DNA of 64,000 nt, from positions 1-64,000 of the forward strand of contig JAMPXH010000006.1 of assembly GCA_023701285.1 (NCBI GenBank). Reading direction: 5' to 3'. Source of the DNA: Candidatus Didemnitutus sp. Its GTDB lineage: Bacteria > Verrucomicrobiota > Verrucomicrobiia > Opitutales > Opitutaceae. The notes under the pieces were generated by a model. That model did no database searches, was not told the DNA's origin, and was given only the letters and a program-made list of their open reading frames with translations. Both the position numbers and the translations under genes were made by a program. This document shows, piece by piece, positions 54,364-62,519 of this stretch (positions are counted from its first letter, which is position 1; every line of letters begins with the position of its first letter).

Positions 54364-56397
54364 ATGAAATCCCTTCCTCCCCTGCCGCGCATCTTGCTCT
54401 GGATCGCCGTCGCCTTGCTCGGCGCCGGCTCGCTCGCGGTGCTGGCGCTGTCGCGCGGCGAACCGGTGAGCGCGCTGTGGATGGTCGTCGCCTCCGTGTG
54501 CGTCTTCGCCATCGCGTATCGCTTTCACTCGGCCTGGCTCATGGCGAAGGTCCTCACGCTCGACGACCTCCGCGCCACGCCGGCCGTGGTGAAGGAGGAC
54601 GGCAAGGACTTCGTGCAGACGAACCGCTGGGTCGTCTTCGGCCACCACTTCGCCGCCATCGCCGGGCCCGGCCCGCTGGTCGGCCCCGTGCTCGCCGCGC
54701 AATTCGGTTTCCTGCCCGGCCTGCTCTGGATCCTCATCGGCGCCACGCTAGGCGGCGCCGTGCACGACTCGATCATCCTGTTCTGCTCCACGCGCCGCGG
54801 CGGCCGCTCGCTCGGGCAGATGGTGCGCGAGGAAGTGGGCCCGTTCGCCGGCATCCTCGCCCTCGTGAGCACGACGGCGATCATGATCATCATCCTCGCC
54901 GTGCTGGCGCTGGTCGTCGTGCGCGCGCTGGCCGAGAGTCCGTGGGGGCTGTTCACCATCCTCGCGACGATCCCGGTGGCGATGGTCATGGGCTCCGCGA
55001 TGCGCTTCACCAAGGTCCACATCGGCATCGTCTCGGCCTTCGGCGTCGGCGGCCTGCTGCTCTCCGTCGTCGGCGGGCAATGGATCCACGGCACCGCGCT
55101 CGAGCATTGGCTCACGCTCGACGGGCGCACGCTCGCGTTCGGCCTCATGGGCTACGGCCTGCTGGCCAGCGTCCTGCCGGTCTGGCTGCTGCTGGCCCCG
55201 CGCGATTACCTCAGCACGTTCATGAAGATCGGCGCCGTCGCGCTGCTCGGCATCGCCATCGTCGTGCTCGCCCCGGAGCTGAAGATGCCCGCGCTGACCC
55301 GCTTCATCGACGGCACGGGCCCGGTCTTCGCCGGGGCGGTGTTCCCCTTCTGCTTCATCACCATCGCGTGCGCGGCGGTGTCGGGCTTCCACGCCATCAT
55401 CTCCTCGGGCACCACGCCCAAGATCATCGCGCGCGAACGAGACATCCGTATCGTCGGCTACGGCGGCATGGTCACGGAGATGCTCGTCGGCGTCATGGCG
55501 CTCATCGCGGCCTGCGTGATGGAGCCGGGCGAGTATTTCGCGATCAACCTCCGCGGCGAGACCGCGGCCGTCACCGCGCAGGTCACCGCCATGGGCTTCC
55601 CCGTCACGGTGGAGCAGATGGACCAGCTCGCCGCCGACGTCGGCGAGAAGACCATGGTCGGCCGCACCGGCGGCGCGCCGACCTTCGCGGTCGGCATGGC
55701 GCACATGTTCGCCGGCGTGCTCGGCAGCAAGGCCGCGCTCGCGCTGTGGTATCACTTCGCGATCATGTTCGAGGCCTTGTTCATCCTCACCACGATTGAT
55801 GCCGGCACGCGCGTCGGGCGCTTCCTGATGCAGGATCTGCTCGGCCTCGCATGGAAGCCGCTCGGCCGCACCGATTCGACGCTGGGCAACTGGGTGGCGA
55901 GCCTCGTCTTCGTCGCGGCGTGGGGCTACTTCCTCTACCAGGGCGTGGTCGACCCGCTCGGCGGCATCAACTCGCTCTGGCCCATCTTCGGCGTCGCGAA
56001 CCAGCTGCTCGCCGTCATCGCCCTCGCGCTCGGCACCACCGTGCTGCTCAAGATGGGCCGTCAGCGTTACCTCTGGGTGCCGCTGCTGCCGCTCACCTGG
56101 CTGCTCGCCGTCACCATGACCGCCGGCTGGCAGAAGATCTTCAGCGCCGACCCGCGCCTCGGCTTCCTCAGCGCCGCCGCACAATACCGGGAGAAGATCA
56201 CCGCCGGCGGCTCGCCCGAGCAACTCGCGCAGTGGCAGCACCTCGCCGCCAACCAATACGTGAACACCGCCGTCACCGCGACGTTCCTCGTGCTCGTGCT
56301 GCTCATCGTGCTCACCTCGGTGCGCAAGTGGTGGCAACTCCTCTCCGGCCGCACCACCGCCACGCTCCACGAGGACGCCTACGTGCCGGTGCGGTAG
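54364..56397 (+). CDS. cstA: CstA-family pyruvate/peptide transporter
   Basis: 677 residues with about 16 hydrophobic segments. Family blocks are clear: KDFVQTNRWVVFGHHFAAIAGPGPLVGPVLAAQFG, LLWILIGATLGGAVHDSIILFCSTRRGGRSLGQM, GFHAIISSGTTPKII, FEALFILTTIDAGTRVGRFLMQDLLG, and WPIFGVANQLLAVIALALGTT. CstA proteins import pyruvate (or peptides) during carbon starvation. It follows the glycerol-phosphate operon after a terminator, so it is a separate unit. The enzyme pair G1P/G3P dehydrogenase makes DHAP and thus pyruvate, but a functional link is speculative. Confidence 0.9.
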   Translation: MKSLPPLPRILLWIAVALLGAGSLAVLALSRGEPVSALWMVVASVCVFAIAYRFHSAWLMAKVLTLDDLRATPAVVKEDGKDFVQTNRWVVFGHHFAAIAGPGPLVGPVLAAQFGFLPGLLWILIGATLGGAVHDSIILFCSTRRGGRSLGQMVREEVGPFAGILALVSTTAIMIIILAVLALVVVRALAESPWGLFTILATIPVAMVMGSAMRFTKVHIGIVSAFGVGGLLLSVVGGQWIHGTALEHWLTLDGRTLAFGLMGYGLLASVLPVWLLLAPRDYLSTFMKIGAVALLGIAIVVLAPELKMPALTRFIDGTGPVFAGAVFPFCFITIACAAVSGFHAIISSGTTPKIIARERDIRIVGYGGMVTEMLVGVMALIAACVMEPGEYFAINLRGETAAVTAQVTAMGFPVTVEQMDQLAADVGEKTMVGRTGGAPTFAVGMAHMFAGVLGSKAALALWYHFAIMFEALFILTTIDAGTRVGRFLMQDLLGLAWKPLGRTDSTLGNWVASLVFVAAWGYFLYQGVVDPLGGINSLWPIFGVANQLLAVIALALGTTVLLKMGRQRYLWVPLLPLTWLLAVTMTAGWQKIFSADPRLGFLSAAAQYREKITAGGSPEQLAQWQHLAANQYVNTAVTATFLVLVLLIVLTSVRKWWQLLSGRTTATLHEDAYVPVR

Positions 56398-56408
56398 GAT
56401 ACTTTGGT

Positions 56409-56903
56409 TCAACCAAGCCGGTTTATAACCTGCGTGGCAATAAGACCGCAGTTTGCGGGATATTTCGCTTTTCGCCTTAACTCAGCGATTATCTGCGACC
56501 ATTTGTCGGCATTGTGGTTTTCATGAGATACTTTTTCATCAAAAGTTCCTACCACGAAAAATAGCATCGGCTCTTCAGTAAGATAGGCCACTGGCCAGAG
56601 GCTTATTTCACTGCCAGTTCTGAGTATTGAATTACCCAGCACCTTTCCGTCTGGGTAGCGTGCCTTGAGCTTGTCAGGTGAAATTTCTGCCAAACTGGCC
56701 ACGTCCTTCACCCAAGCGATGCCGGATTCTGCAACGACAATCTCCCCGTTCCGCCAATCTTGACCTGCTGCGTCATCCTGAAGCACGAATACCTCGCCCT
56801 TAAAATTATTGGGTAGAACCAGAACTGGGAGCCCTTTGCTAAGTATAGAATTTGAGCAGGCAGTTGCCAGAAAGGTAAACCAGATGATGAGTAGGAGTCG
56901 CAT
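56409..56903 (-). CDS. Hypothetical lipoprotein (low-GC island)
   Basis: 164 residues from MRLLLIIWFTFLATACSNS, a lipoprotein signal with a cysteine after LATA. The body (PVLVLPNNFKGEVFVLQDDAAG, KARYPDGKVLGNSILRTGSEISLWPVAYLTEEPMLFFVVG) is not a family I recognise. Its stop lies 12 bases from the end of cstA. Base composition is clearly lower in GC than cstA, and this gene begins the island. Confidence 0.7.
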   Translation of the reverse strand: MRLLLIIWFTFLATACSNSILSKGLPVLVLPNNFKGEVFVLQDDAAGQDWRNGEIVVAESGIAWVKDVASLAEISPDKLKARYPDGKVLGNSILRTGSEISLWPVAYLTEEPMLFFVVGTFDEKVSHENHNADKWSQIIAELRRKAKYPANCGLIATQVINRLG

Positions 56904-57042
56904 AATTAGAACTGAGTAGAGGGGAAAGGGCACGAGCTAGCAAGACGCGGGGCTTTTGAAGTCTTCAGGCAACCCGAGCGCAAGCGGCGCGGCAGGTGGG
57001 ACTCTCGCGTGGGCTGGATAAAAACTTCCTCAGCGATTCTTT

Positions 57043-57510
57043 TCATTTCCTTCCGAAACGAACGGGAATCGGTCCGAACCAAAGCCACGTCTTCTTGTCA
57101 GGGAAACGCTTCCTAAGAAAAGACTGGAAGGCCGCCCAGTCTTTCGCGGGGAAGCAGACAGGAACAATCTGATATGACTGCATGCCCTCAAGCTTGAGCA
57201 GAAAGGTGCCAAATCGACCGCCCCAAGTGCTGTAGGCTTCAAGCTGCCGCCACGAATAGTATCCTGACTTCGGGAAATTCACGCGGAGAGATATCTTTTC
57301 GTCATCCCAAGAAATCTCCCTCGGCGTGAACATGACGCAGATACCGATGCCGAGAAAGGCACCACCGAAGGCAGCCATGCTGGCAATCTCAGACCAATCA
57401 ACTGGCAGACCCCGAAAATACGGCATGACGCCGGACACGAGAACGATGAGGCTGAAGAACCAGCCCGCAGACTTTAAGAATCCGATAAGATAATTGGGCT
57501 TCAGTTTCAT
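57043..57510 (-). CDS. Hypothetical membrane protein (low-GC island)
   Basis: 155 residues from MKLKPNYLIGFLKSAGW; a start ten codons upstream (MAQHRTLAER) is possible but lies in repeat-like spacer. Two membrane segments (FFSLIVLVSGVMPYF, ASMAAFGGAFLGIGICVMF) precede a soluble part (REISWDDEKISLRVNFPKSGYYSWRQLEAYSTWGG) of the small PH-like/YcxB type found in single-gene cassettes. Function unknown. Confidence 0.65.
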   Translation of the reverse strand: MKLKPNYLIGFLKSAGWFFSLIVLVSGVMPYFRGLPVDWSEIASMAAFGGAFLGIGICVMFTPREISWDDEKISLRVNFPKSGYYSWRQLEAYSTWGGRFGTFLLKLEGMQSYQIVPVCFPAKDWAAFQSFLRKRFPDKKTWLWFGPIPVRFGRK

Positions 57511-57562
57511 TCTTTCAGCCAACGTCCGGTGCTGAGCCATGTCGCTGGGTGGCAATTCGAAT

Positions 57563-58003
57563 TCATTTTGCGAGGTCCTCGGCGGCAACGAGCGCAAGTG
57601 CGTGCGCACCGACCGGAACGATCGCGACGCCATGCTTGACCAACGCCTTTCGAAACGCCGCTTGCGCCTCCTCCCCTGTGACAGGCCCAAGATTCAACGT
57701 AATCTCCTTCTTCACGACGCGAGCACTCACCATCACTTCCTTTTGGATAAGCGTAGCAAAAGTCTGACCGCAAAGTCCGAGTGACACTTCGTCGATCTTC
57801 AACTCTCGCTTCTCACGAAGCCACTCGTCTGAAACCTCCGCAGGAGCAAACACGATGCCTCTGGCATCAAGGGCTTGCTGACGCAGTTTTCGGCGACTGG
57901 CGACTTCTTCCTGGATACGCTTCAGCGCAGCATCGTCATCTGACGCCTGAACTACGGGAAGGCAGAGGACTACCGTCGCGAGGAATACAAACAGCCTGAT
58001 CAT
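57563..58003 (-). CDS. Hypothetical secreted protein with secretin-N/STN-like end (low-GC island)
   Basis: 146 residues: signal peptide (IRLFVFLATVVLCLPVVQA), a charged helix (ALKRIQEEVASRRKLRQQALDARG), and a C-terminal stretch (TLNLGPVTGEEAQAAFRKALVKHGVAIVPVGAHALALVAAED) that resembles the short N0/STN-type domains of secretins and TonB receptors. It has no secretin partner here. Confidence 0.62.
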   Translation of the reverse strand: MIRLFVFLATVVLCLPVVQASDDDAALKRIQEEVASRRKLRQQALDARGIVFAPAEVSDEWLREKRELKIDEVSLGLCGQTFATLIQKEVMVSARVVKKEITLNLGPVTGEEAQAAFRKALVKHGVAIVPVGAHALALVAAEDLAK

Positions 58004-58025
58004 ATCACTTTCTGGTTAATGCTAT

Positions 58026-58150
58026 CGATGAGGCCCGCGTGGGCGAGGGTGCCGTGAGCCCTTGGGAAGGCCGAAAATGCCAAGCGGAGCTGGGCCATGC
58101 GAATCAGGGTCATTTCCTGCGCGCTGTATCTGACGGTTGGGCCGGCTCTT
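58026..58150. repeat. Island repeat beta, copy 1
   Basis: About 125 bp, roughly 80% identical by eye to copy 2 (e.g. CCATGCGAATCAGGGTCATT and GTATCTGACGG are unchanged). It covers the last 13 codons of the upstream gene, giving that protein the tail QPSDTARRK, and ends just before the next gene. Shorter related segments lie after the genes at 57.0 and 60.1 kb. Confidence 0.65.
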
Positions 58151-58478
58151 TCGATTTTTCCTTCAACTCGCGCATGAGTTCTTCCGTGGAATGATTCTCT
58201 TGCCACTCGATGTGCCCGCTGGTGGTCACGCTCGTCGTGACTTCGCGCGGAGACAAAGCGAACACCAATGCGAACATCGCAAATGGGAATAGCACGGCGC
58301 CGTATCCCAGAAGCAGGCTCTTCCTCGACAAGACCGGCACACAGAGAAAGCACGCGAACGAGCTCACCAGGAACGCAACTCCGCTGATCGTCTCGACTCG
58401 GGAGCCATGCGCAATGAGCAAGGCCAACGCCGAGGCAGCCGAGACGATAAATGGCGCAGCGAGCAGGAGCTTCTTCAT
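58110..58478 (-). CDS. Small membrane protein (low-GC island)
   Basis: 122 residues from MKKLLLAAPFIVSAAS, chosen because of the leader GGTGGAAGAAAG directly before it. Three to four hydrophobic segments, then a soluble end (TEELMRELKEKSKEPAQPSDTARRK). The last residues come from repeat beta and are nearly the same as those of the gene at 59.0-59.3 kb, although the two proteins are otherwise unrelated. Confidence 0.6.
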   Translation of the reverse strand: MKKLLLAAPFIVSAASALALLIAHGSRVETISGVAFLVSSFACFLCVPVLSRKSLLLGYGAVLFPFAMFALVFALSPREVTTSVTTSGHIEWQENHSTEELMRELKEKSKEPAQPSDTARRK

Positions 58479-58493
58479 CTTTCTTCCACCCAT

Positions 58494-58550
58494 CGCTTGA
58501 GTTCAGCCACGAGGGCCGAAGGCTCAAGTTGCCCTGAGGTGTTGGTTCGC
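58494..58550. repeat. Island repeat alpha (attC-like), copy 1
   Basis: About 57 bp with partial dyad symmetry (GGGCC-GAA-GGCTC centre), aligning along its length with copy 2: CACGAGGGCC, AAGGC and the ends match. Lies between two small genes, and its left end supplies the ribosome-binding leader of the gene that follows on the minus strand. Confidence 0.55.
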
Positions 58551-58559
58551 CCTTCTTCC

Positions 58560-58853
58560 TCAAGGGCATTCATCGCGAGTCTCTGCATACGGATTCACCT
58601 TGATGACGAGGCCATCCACTACGGCGCCGTCTTTCAGCTCAACGACGGTCACTCTCCGCTTCCCACCGCGGAAAGCTAGGAAAACCGTCCCTGACTTCTT
58701 CGTTAGGGCTTCCGCCCACGAAAGGGCAACGGACTCTTCACCCTCTTCGCGCAACTCGCCGTCGAGCACATGGAAACGGTCTCGAAGGACCCCCGGAACA
58801 CATGCCGATGGGTGAAACGAATCATATCCGGTTTCCGCAACCGACCTCGTCAT
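58560..58853 (-). CDS. Hypothetical protein (low-GC island)
   Basis: 97 residues (RFHVLDGELREEGEESVALSWAEALTKKSGTVFLAFRGGKRRVTVVELKDGAVVDGLVIKVNPYAE). A small beta-rich protein, possibly a barrel. No known family. The start is uncertain: the first 20 residues could be spacer. Confidence 0.55.
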   Translation of the reverse strand: MTRSVAETGYDSFHPSACVPGVLRDRFHVLDGELREEGEESVALSWAEALTKKSGTVFLAFRGGKRRVTVVELKDGAVVDGLVIKVNPYAETRDECP

Positions 58854-58896
58854 GAGTGAGCATTAGTCGCGAAACTTCATTTCCGTCGATCATCAC

Positions 58897-59022
58897 CGAT
58901 GAGACACGCGCGGGCGAGCGTGCAGTGAGCCCTTCTGAAAAGCTGGAGATGCTAAGCGGAGCCGGACCATGCGAATCAGGGTCATTTCCTGCACGTTGTA
59001 TCTGACGGCTGGACCGGCTCTT
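58897..59022. repeat. Island repeat beta, copy 2
   Basis: Second copy of the 125-bp element, in the same orientation and again overlapping the last codons of the upstream gene (tail QPSDTTCRK). The copies differ by scattered substitutions and one single-base indel, as expected for old duplicates or separately captured cassettes. Confidence 0.65.
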
Positions 59023-59302
59023 CTTCTGCGCGCGTGATGCGAAATTCACCTTCGAGATTATCGACTATGACCACCGAGCCGGGACGAACCCCAAGCTTCT
59101 CCGCCAACCAAGGCAATATCTCGACCTTCAAGTAACCGTCTTCGATACGACCGATCCTGCCGGCAAAAGACGCTAAGTCACGGCCACCGGAATCGAGCGG
59201 GATTTGGAGAAGCATCTTTCCGTCCACGCTTTCCAAAGGCCCACGAACCGAAATCTTCCGGGCCGGAAATATCCCACGTATGATCTCGAGAAACGATTCC
59301 AT
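58982..59302 (-). CDS. Hypothetical protein (low-GC island)
   Basis: 106 residues from MESFLEIIRGIFPARK with leader GGGGGAAGAAG. Body SVRGPLESVDGKMLLQIPLDSGG, GRIGRIEDGYLKVEILPWLAEKLGVRPGSVVIVDNLEGEFRIT suggests a small beta-fold with a SpoVT/AbrB-like rhythm (KLGVRPGSVVIVDN), but not enough to name it. Tail supplied by repeat beta. Confidence 0.6.
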   Translation of the reverse strand: MESFLEIIRGIFPARKISVRGPLESVDGKMLLQIPLDSGGRDLASFAGRIGRIEDGYLKVEILPWLAEKLGVRPGSVVIVDNLEGEFRITRAEEEPVQPSDTTCRK

Positions 59303-59314
59303 CTTCTTCCCCCG

Positions 59315-59374
59315 ATCGTTTGAACTCAGACACGAGGGCCAAAGGCCCGAGTTGTCTGTGGCGATTTGTTAGGC
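59315..59374. repeat. Island repeat alpha (attC-like), copy 2
   Basis: 60 bp. On the minus strand it begins GCCTAAC, matching the integron attC core RYYYAAC, and the TAA of that core is the stop codon of the gene before it, a typical cassette arrangement. Inside is a dyad CAGACA...GGGCC-AAA-GGCCC...TGTCTG. The far end (GTTCAAACGATCGG) does not match a perfect GTTRRRY core. Confidence 0.55.
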
Positions 59375-59950
59375 TTTTTCTTCATGAGCTTCAATTTTCT
59401 CGGCGATCACAAAATGATCATCCAGAAACACGGCTTGGACCGCAGTCTTATTCTTGATTTCGTGTTTAACTAGCGAGGTCTTGAGGATCGTGCCGACGGC
59501 TTCTTGATAGGCGCTCATCACGCAATACGGACCTTGAGCTAACATGCCAAATCCTCCTCGAACCAAAGAAACGAGACCGTCTCGTGTGTGGTGGTTCGCG
59601 TATCGAGAGAATGGTCTCCAATCAGAGCAAATCTTTTGATGCGCTTCGTAAAGACGGGCAACTACCACTTCCGCCACCGATGGTGCGGATGAGAAGGCGA
59701 GATACCCGAGATCATCGATGTAGTCGAACAACACTGGATGCTCTGCTGCCAATGATAGACCGCCAAATGAGTCCGGCGATATCTTCACTTCCTTTACGCC
59801 AGCGCATGTAATGACGAAATGTCTCCTTCTGTCTTCTTTCGGGTCGTCGCAGCCAATTCGAATTTCGAAACTTCCCTTTCGTGAACTCACGTCTGTAATC
59901 TGCGCTTCTAAATCTTCGTAGATGAAGGCAGATAGCGCAGCGAAATTCAT
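59369..59950 (-). CDS. Hypothetical protein with stop codon inside an attC-like core (low-GC island)
   Basis: 193 residues, soluble (YEDLEAQITDVSSRKGSFEIRIGCDDPKEDRRRHFVITCAGVKEV, VFDYIDDLGYLAFSS-type middle, FLDDHFVIAEKIEAHEEKA end). No family recognised. Codon use is visibly less GC-rich at third positions than in the metabolic genes. The stop codon TAA lies in GCCTAAC. Confidence 0.68.
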   Translation of the reverse strand: MNFAALSAFIYEDLEAQITDVSSRKGSFEIRIGCDDPKEDRRRHFVITCAGVKEVKISPDSFGGLSLAAEHPVLFDYIDDLGYLAFSSAPSVAEVVVARLYEAHQKICSDWRPFSRYANHHTRDGLVSLVRGGFGMLAQGPYCVMSAYQEAVGTILKTSLVKHEIKNKTAVQAVFLDDHFVIAEKIEAHEEKA

Positions 59951-60092
59951 ATTGCCTAAAAACTCAGATTAGCCACGCCCGCCGAGCGGGCGAGCCGACT
60001 CTTTTGAATGACTGGGCCATGTTGAACGGAGATGAAATCGGCGATTGAAGTGAGAGCAAGGGCGTTGCGGCTGTGGCGCCTAGATCGGCTCT

Positions 60093-60332
60093 TTACTCAC
60101 GACCAGCATCGAACGTCAGAACTCTTGCGAGCCGACCGGCGAAGATGACGGTGACGAGACCGAGCAGTAGGCCTGCGATGGCATACATCCTGATATCCCC
60201 GACAATCTGCTGCTGCGCGAGTCCCATGCTTCGATTCATGGCCGCGACTTTCTGCGCCTGGACCAAGGCGAGCGAATTGTGGGCAACTAGGTAGAGGCCG
60301 ACGAGCCTGACAATAAGTGTAGGAGTCTTCAT
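60093..60332 (-). CDS. Small membrane protein (low-GC island)
   Basis: 79 residues: MKTPTLIVRLVGLYLVAHNSLALVQAQKV, a short loop, and a second helix (YAIAGLLLGLVTVIFAGRLARVL). Its leader GATCGGCGGAAGAAAGATG matches those before the genes at 58.5 and 59.3 kb. A shorter beta-like repeat with hairpin GCCCGC-TCG-GCGGGC lies between it and the next gene. Confidence 0.62.
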   Translation of the reverse strand: MKTPTLIVRLVGLYLVAHNSLALVQAQKVAAMNRSMGLAQQQIVGDIRMYAIAGLLLGLVTVIFAGRLARVLTFDAGRE

Positions 60333-60651
60333 CTTTCTTCCGCCGATCAGTGTTATTCAGTAACAGGAAGAAACCACAGAAGTCGCGGGCCCGCACGCGG
60401 TGGTTTCGCTTCAAGTATCTGTCCGCCACGGGGAGCGTTGTAAAGTGTGGCTTTAGACGGGCGCGGCGGCGGCGCTCGTCGGGGCGATGCATGTTGGCGC
60501 GAGGCGCTGGCCCGGCGGTGCACGCGAAGGGCGGCGGCGGCGCCAAGGTGGCGCGCGGCGGGCGCGCGGAAATGGGATGACGGTCGGATGGCGGTCGGGA
60601 CGACCGCCGCTACCTGGGATGGCGAAGCGCCGGCAAGGCGGGCGCGGCGGC
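60333..60651. other. Intergenic region between island and flagellin gene
   Basis: Next to the island is a dyad TGTTATTCAGTAACA (arms TGTTA/TAACA). GC rises sharply after about 60430. A perfect hairpin, stem GGCGGTCG/CGACCGCC with loop GGA at 60590-60608, lies about 45 bases beyond the flagellin stop and may stabilise or end that transcript, though no T-run follows. No gene is seen. Confidence 0.45.
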
Positions 60652-61530
60652 TTATTGCTGCAGGAGGCGGAGGACGCTCTGGGGCGTCTGGTTGGCCTGC
60701 GCGAGCATGGCGGTGCCGGATTGCACGAGGATGTTATACTTCGCGTATTGGGTCGATTCTTCGGCGACGTCGACGTCGCGGATGCGGGAGATGGCGGCGC
60801 CGAGATTCTCGTATTCGACCTGCAGGGTCTTGGCGGCGAGTTCGAGGCGGGATTGGGAGGCGCCGAGGCTGGCGCGCTCGGTGGCGATGTCCTGGATGGC
60901 GGCGGTGATGTTGCCGATGGCGTCGGCGTCGGTGACGCTGAGGGAATAGACGCCGGTGCCGTCCTGGTTGATGATGTCGAGCATCGCGCCGTCGCGGAGG
61001 TTGGACTCGGGGATGGTCATGTCCTGCCCGACGGCCTGGCCGATGGTGACGGTGAGGCCGGCGGCGTTGGCGCCGAAGAGGGTGATGCCGTTGAAGGCGC
61101 CGAGCGGGGTGTCGATGTCGGCGGTGCCGCCGATCTCGGTCGCGGTGCCGCCGATGGTGGCGCGGAGCTGGTCCTGGAGCGCGGTGAATTCCTCCTGGTA
61201 GAGGGCGACGTCGGAGGCGTTCTTGGTGACGTCCTTCGCGAGGATGGCGAGTTCGCTCATGCGCGAGAGGATGTTGGTCATGCCGGACATGAAGCCGTCG
61301 GCGGTCTGGACGAAGGAGATGGCGTTCTGGACGTTCGTCGTGGCGGCCTTCACGCGGCGGTTCTGCGCGTCGAGCTTCTCGGAGACGGCGAGGCCGGCGG
61401 CATCGTCGGAGGGGTTGACGATCTTGCTGCCGGAGGAGAGGCGGGTGAGGGAGCGCCCGAGCATCTCCTGGCTGTGGTTGAGATTGCGGGCGGCGGTGAT
61501 GGCCTGGGTGTTGGTATTGATGACGCTCAT
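60652..61530 (-). CDS. fliC: Flagellin
   Basis: 292 residues, a short flagellin consisting essentially of the conserved D0/D1 domains: N-terminal INTNTQAITAARNLNHSQEMLGRSLTRLSSGSKIVNPSDDAAGLAVSEKL, and C-terminal RASLGASQSRLELAAKTLQ ... TQYAKYNILVQSGTAMLAQANQTPQSVLRLLQQ. The variable surface domain is small (about 130-220). Filament subunit, exported by the flagellar type III system. No purine-rich Shine-Dalgarno sequence precedes the ATG (CACCCCGCACC). Confidence 0.95.
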   Translation of the reverse strand: MSVINTNTQAITAARNLNHSQEMLGRSLTRLSSGSKIVNPSDDAAGLAVSEKLDAQNRRVKAATTNVQNAISFVQTADGFMSGMTNILSRMSELAILAKDVTKNASDVALYQEEFTALQDQLRATIGGTATEIGGTADIDTPLGAFNGITLFGANAAGLTVTIGQAVGQDMTIPESNLRDGAMLDIINQDGTGVYSLSVTDADAIGNITAAIQDIATERASLGASQSRLELAAKTLQVEYENLGAAISRIRDVDVAEESTQYAKYNILVQSGTAMLAQANQTPQSVLRLLQQ

Positions 61531-61607
61531 GGTGCGGGGTGCGCGGCGCGCGTTGAGAGGGTGGGTTTAAAGGGTGAGGAGTTGGGGCAAACGGAGGCGG
61601 CGGAGAA

Positions 61608-61910
61608 TCAGGCGGCGGGATGCGCGGCGCTGCGGGGAGCGACGCTTCCCGGGGCGGGGCGCGCGGGTGCGGAGTCGGGGGCGCGGGCGATCTTGGGCAG
61701 GGAGGGGAAGCCTTGGGCACCGGCGGGCTTGAGGGCGGCGGCCTGGTTCGTGGCGGCGATGGCGGTCTGCACTTCCTTGCGGAAGATGGGGACCTCGCGC
61801 GGGGCGATGATGCCGATCTTCACGACGTCGCCATCGATCCGGTTGATGCGGATCTCGATGCCGTCGCCGATGAGGATCGATTCGTTGGTTCTGCGGGAAA
61901 GGACGAGCAT
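61608..61910 (-). CDS. csrA: Carbon storage regulator with extended tail
   Basis: 100 residues. The first 48 are a full CsrA ([43 protein letters not shown]); usual length is 60-75. The rest is an Ala/Pro-rich low-complexity tail ([21 protein letters not shown]). CsrA represses flagellin translation and is held off by FliW; the three genes are adjacent here. Its 5' leader shares TTAAAC-CA and a following CTCAAC with the fliC leader. Confidence 0.92.
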   Translation of the reverse strand: MLVLSRRTNESILIGDGIEIRINRIDGDVVKIGIIAPREVPIFRKEVQTAIAATNQAAALKPAGAQGFPSLPKIARAPDSAPARPAPGSVAPRSAAHPAA

Positions 61911-62024
61911 GCGGAGGGGCGCTTCGCGCCGGTTGAGGTTCTGAGTTTAAGTCGAAGGGACCGGAGGCGGTGGGCGGAAGGTGCGGGCTTCAACTTTTTC
62001 GTCTGCGACACGCGCGGGGCGCGT

Positions 62025-62489
62025 TCAGGCGGTGGCGGCCGCGACGGCGGGCGCTTCCACGAGCGGGTGGTGCGCGCTGTAGCGGGAGTAGTTGGAGATG
62101 ACGAGCTGGCGGCCGGTGCGGGTGCGGCGGTTGACGAGGATGGGGCCGATGAGGTTGACCTTGGCGTCGAGGGGAGATTGCTGCTCGAGGGTGACGATGT
62201 TGAGCACCATGGCGTCGCCGGGAGCGGTGAGGCCGAGGCCGTCGGCATCGTCGTCGAAGATCTCGGGCTCGTAGCCGGGGATGACACCGCCGGGCTCGAG
62301 GACGATGAAGTGGACGGTGTCGGTGGAGCTGGAGAGCTTCATCCAGAGGAACGGCAGGTGATCGGGCAGCGAGAGGAGCTCCGCGCGGGTGTAGTCGCGG
62401 AAACCGATGAGGCCGGCGGGGAGCGTGAAGCCGTTGTCGAGGGGCTCGGTGCCGGGGGCGAGGGGCAGGGTGTCGGTGAGAACTTTCAT
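62025..62489 (-). CDS. fliW: Flagellar assembly factor FliW
   Basis: 154 residues of normal length. FTLPAGLIGFRDYTRAELLSLPD, PFLWMKLSSSTDTVHFIVLEP and NLIGPILVNRRTRTGRQLVISNYSRYSAHHPL are the FliW blocks. FliW binds either flagellin or CsrA, linking filament export to translation control. It lies between flgL and csrA on the same strand. Confidence 0.93.
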   Translation of the reverse strand: MKVLTDTLPLAPGTEPLDNGFTLPAGLIGFRDYTRAELLSLPDHLPFLWMKLSSSTDTVHFIVLEPGGVIPGYEPEIFDDDADGLGLTAPGDAMVLNIVTLEQQSPLDAKVNLIGPILVNRRTRTGRQLVISNYSRYSAHHPLVEAPAVAAATA

Positions 62490-62519
62490 GGCGGAGGGGA
62501 AGCGGGAGGTGAGGCGGGG

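Noticed and set aside
58026-58150. Repeat beta as a canonical attC site
   Set aside because: GCCCAAC is present at one end, but no GTTRRRY core lies at the other and the dyad is weak; kept only as an island repeat.
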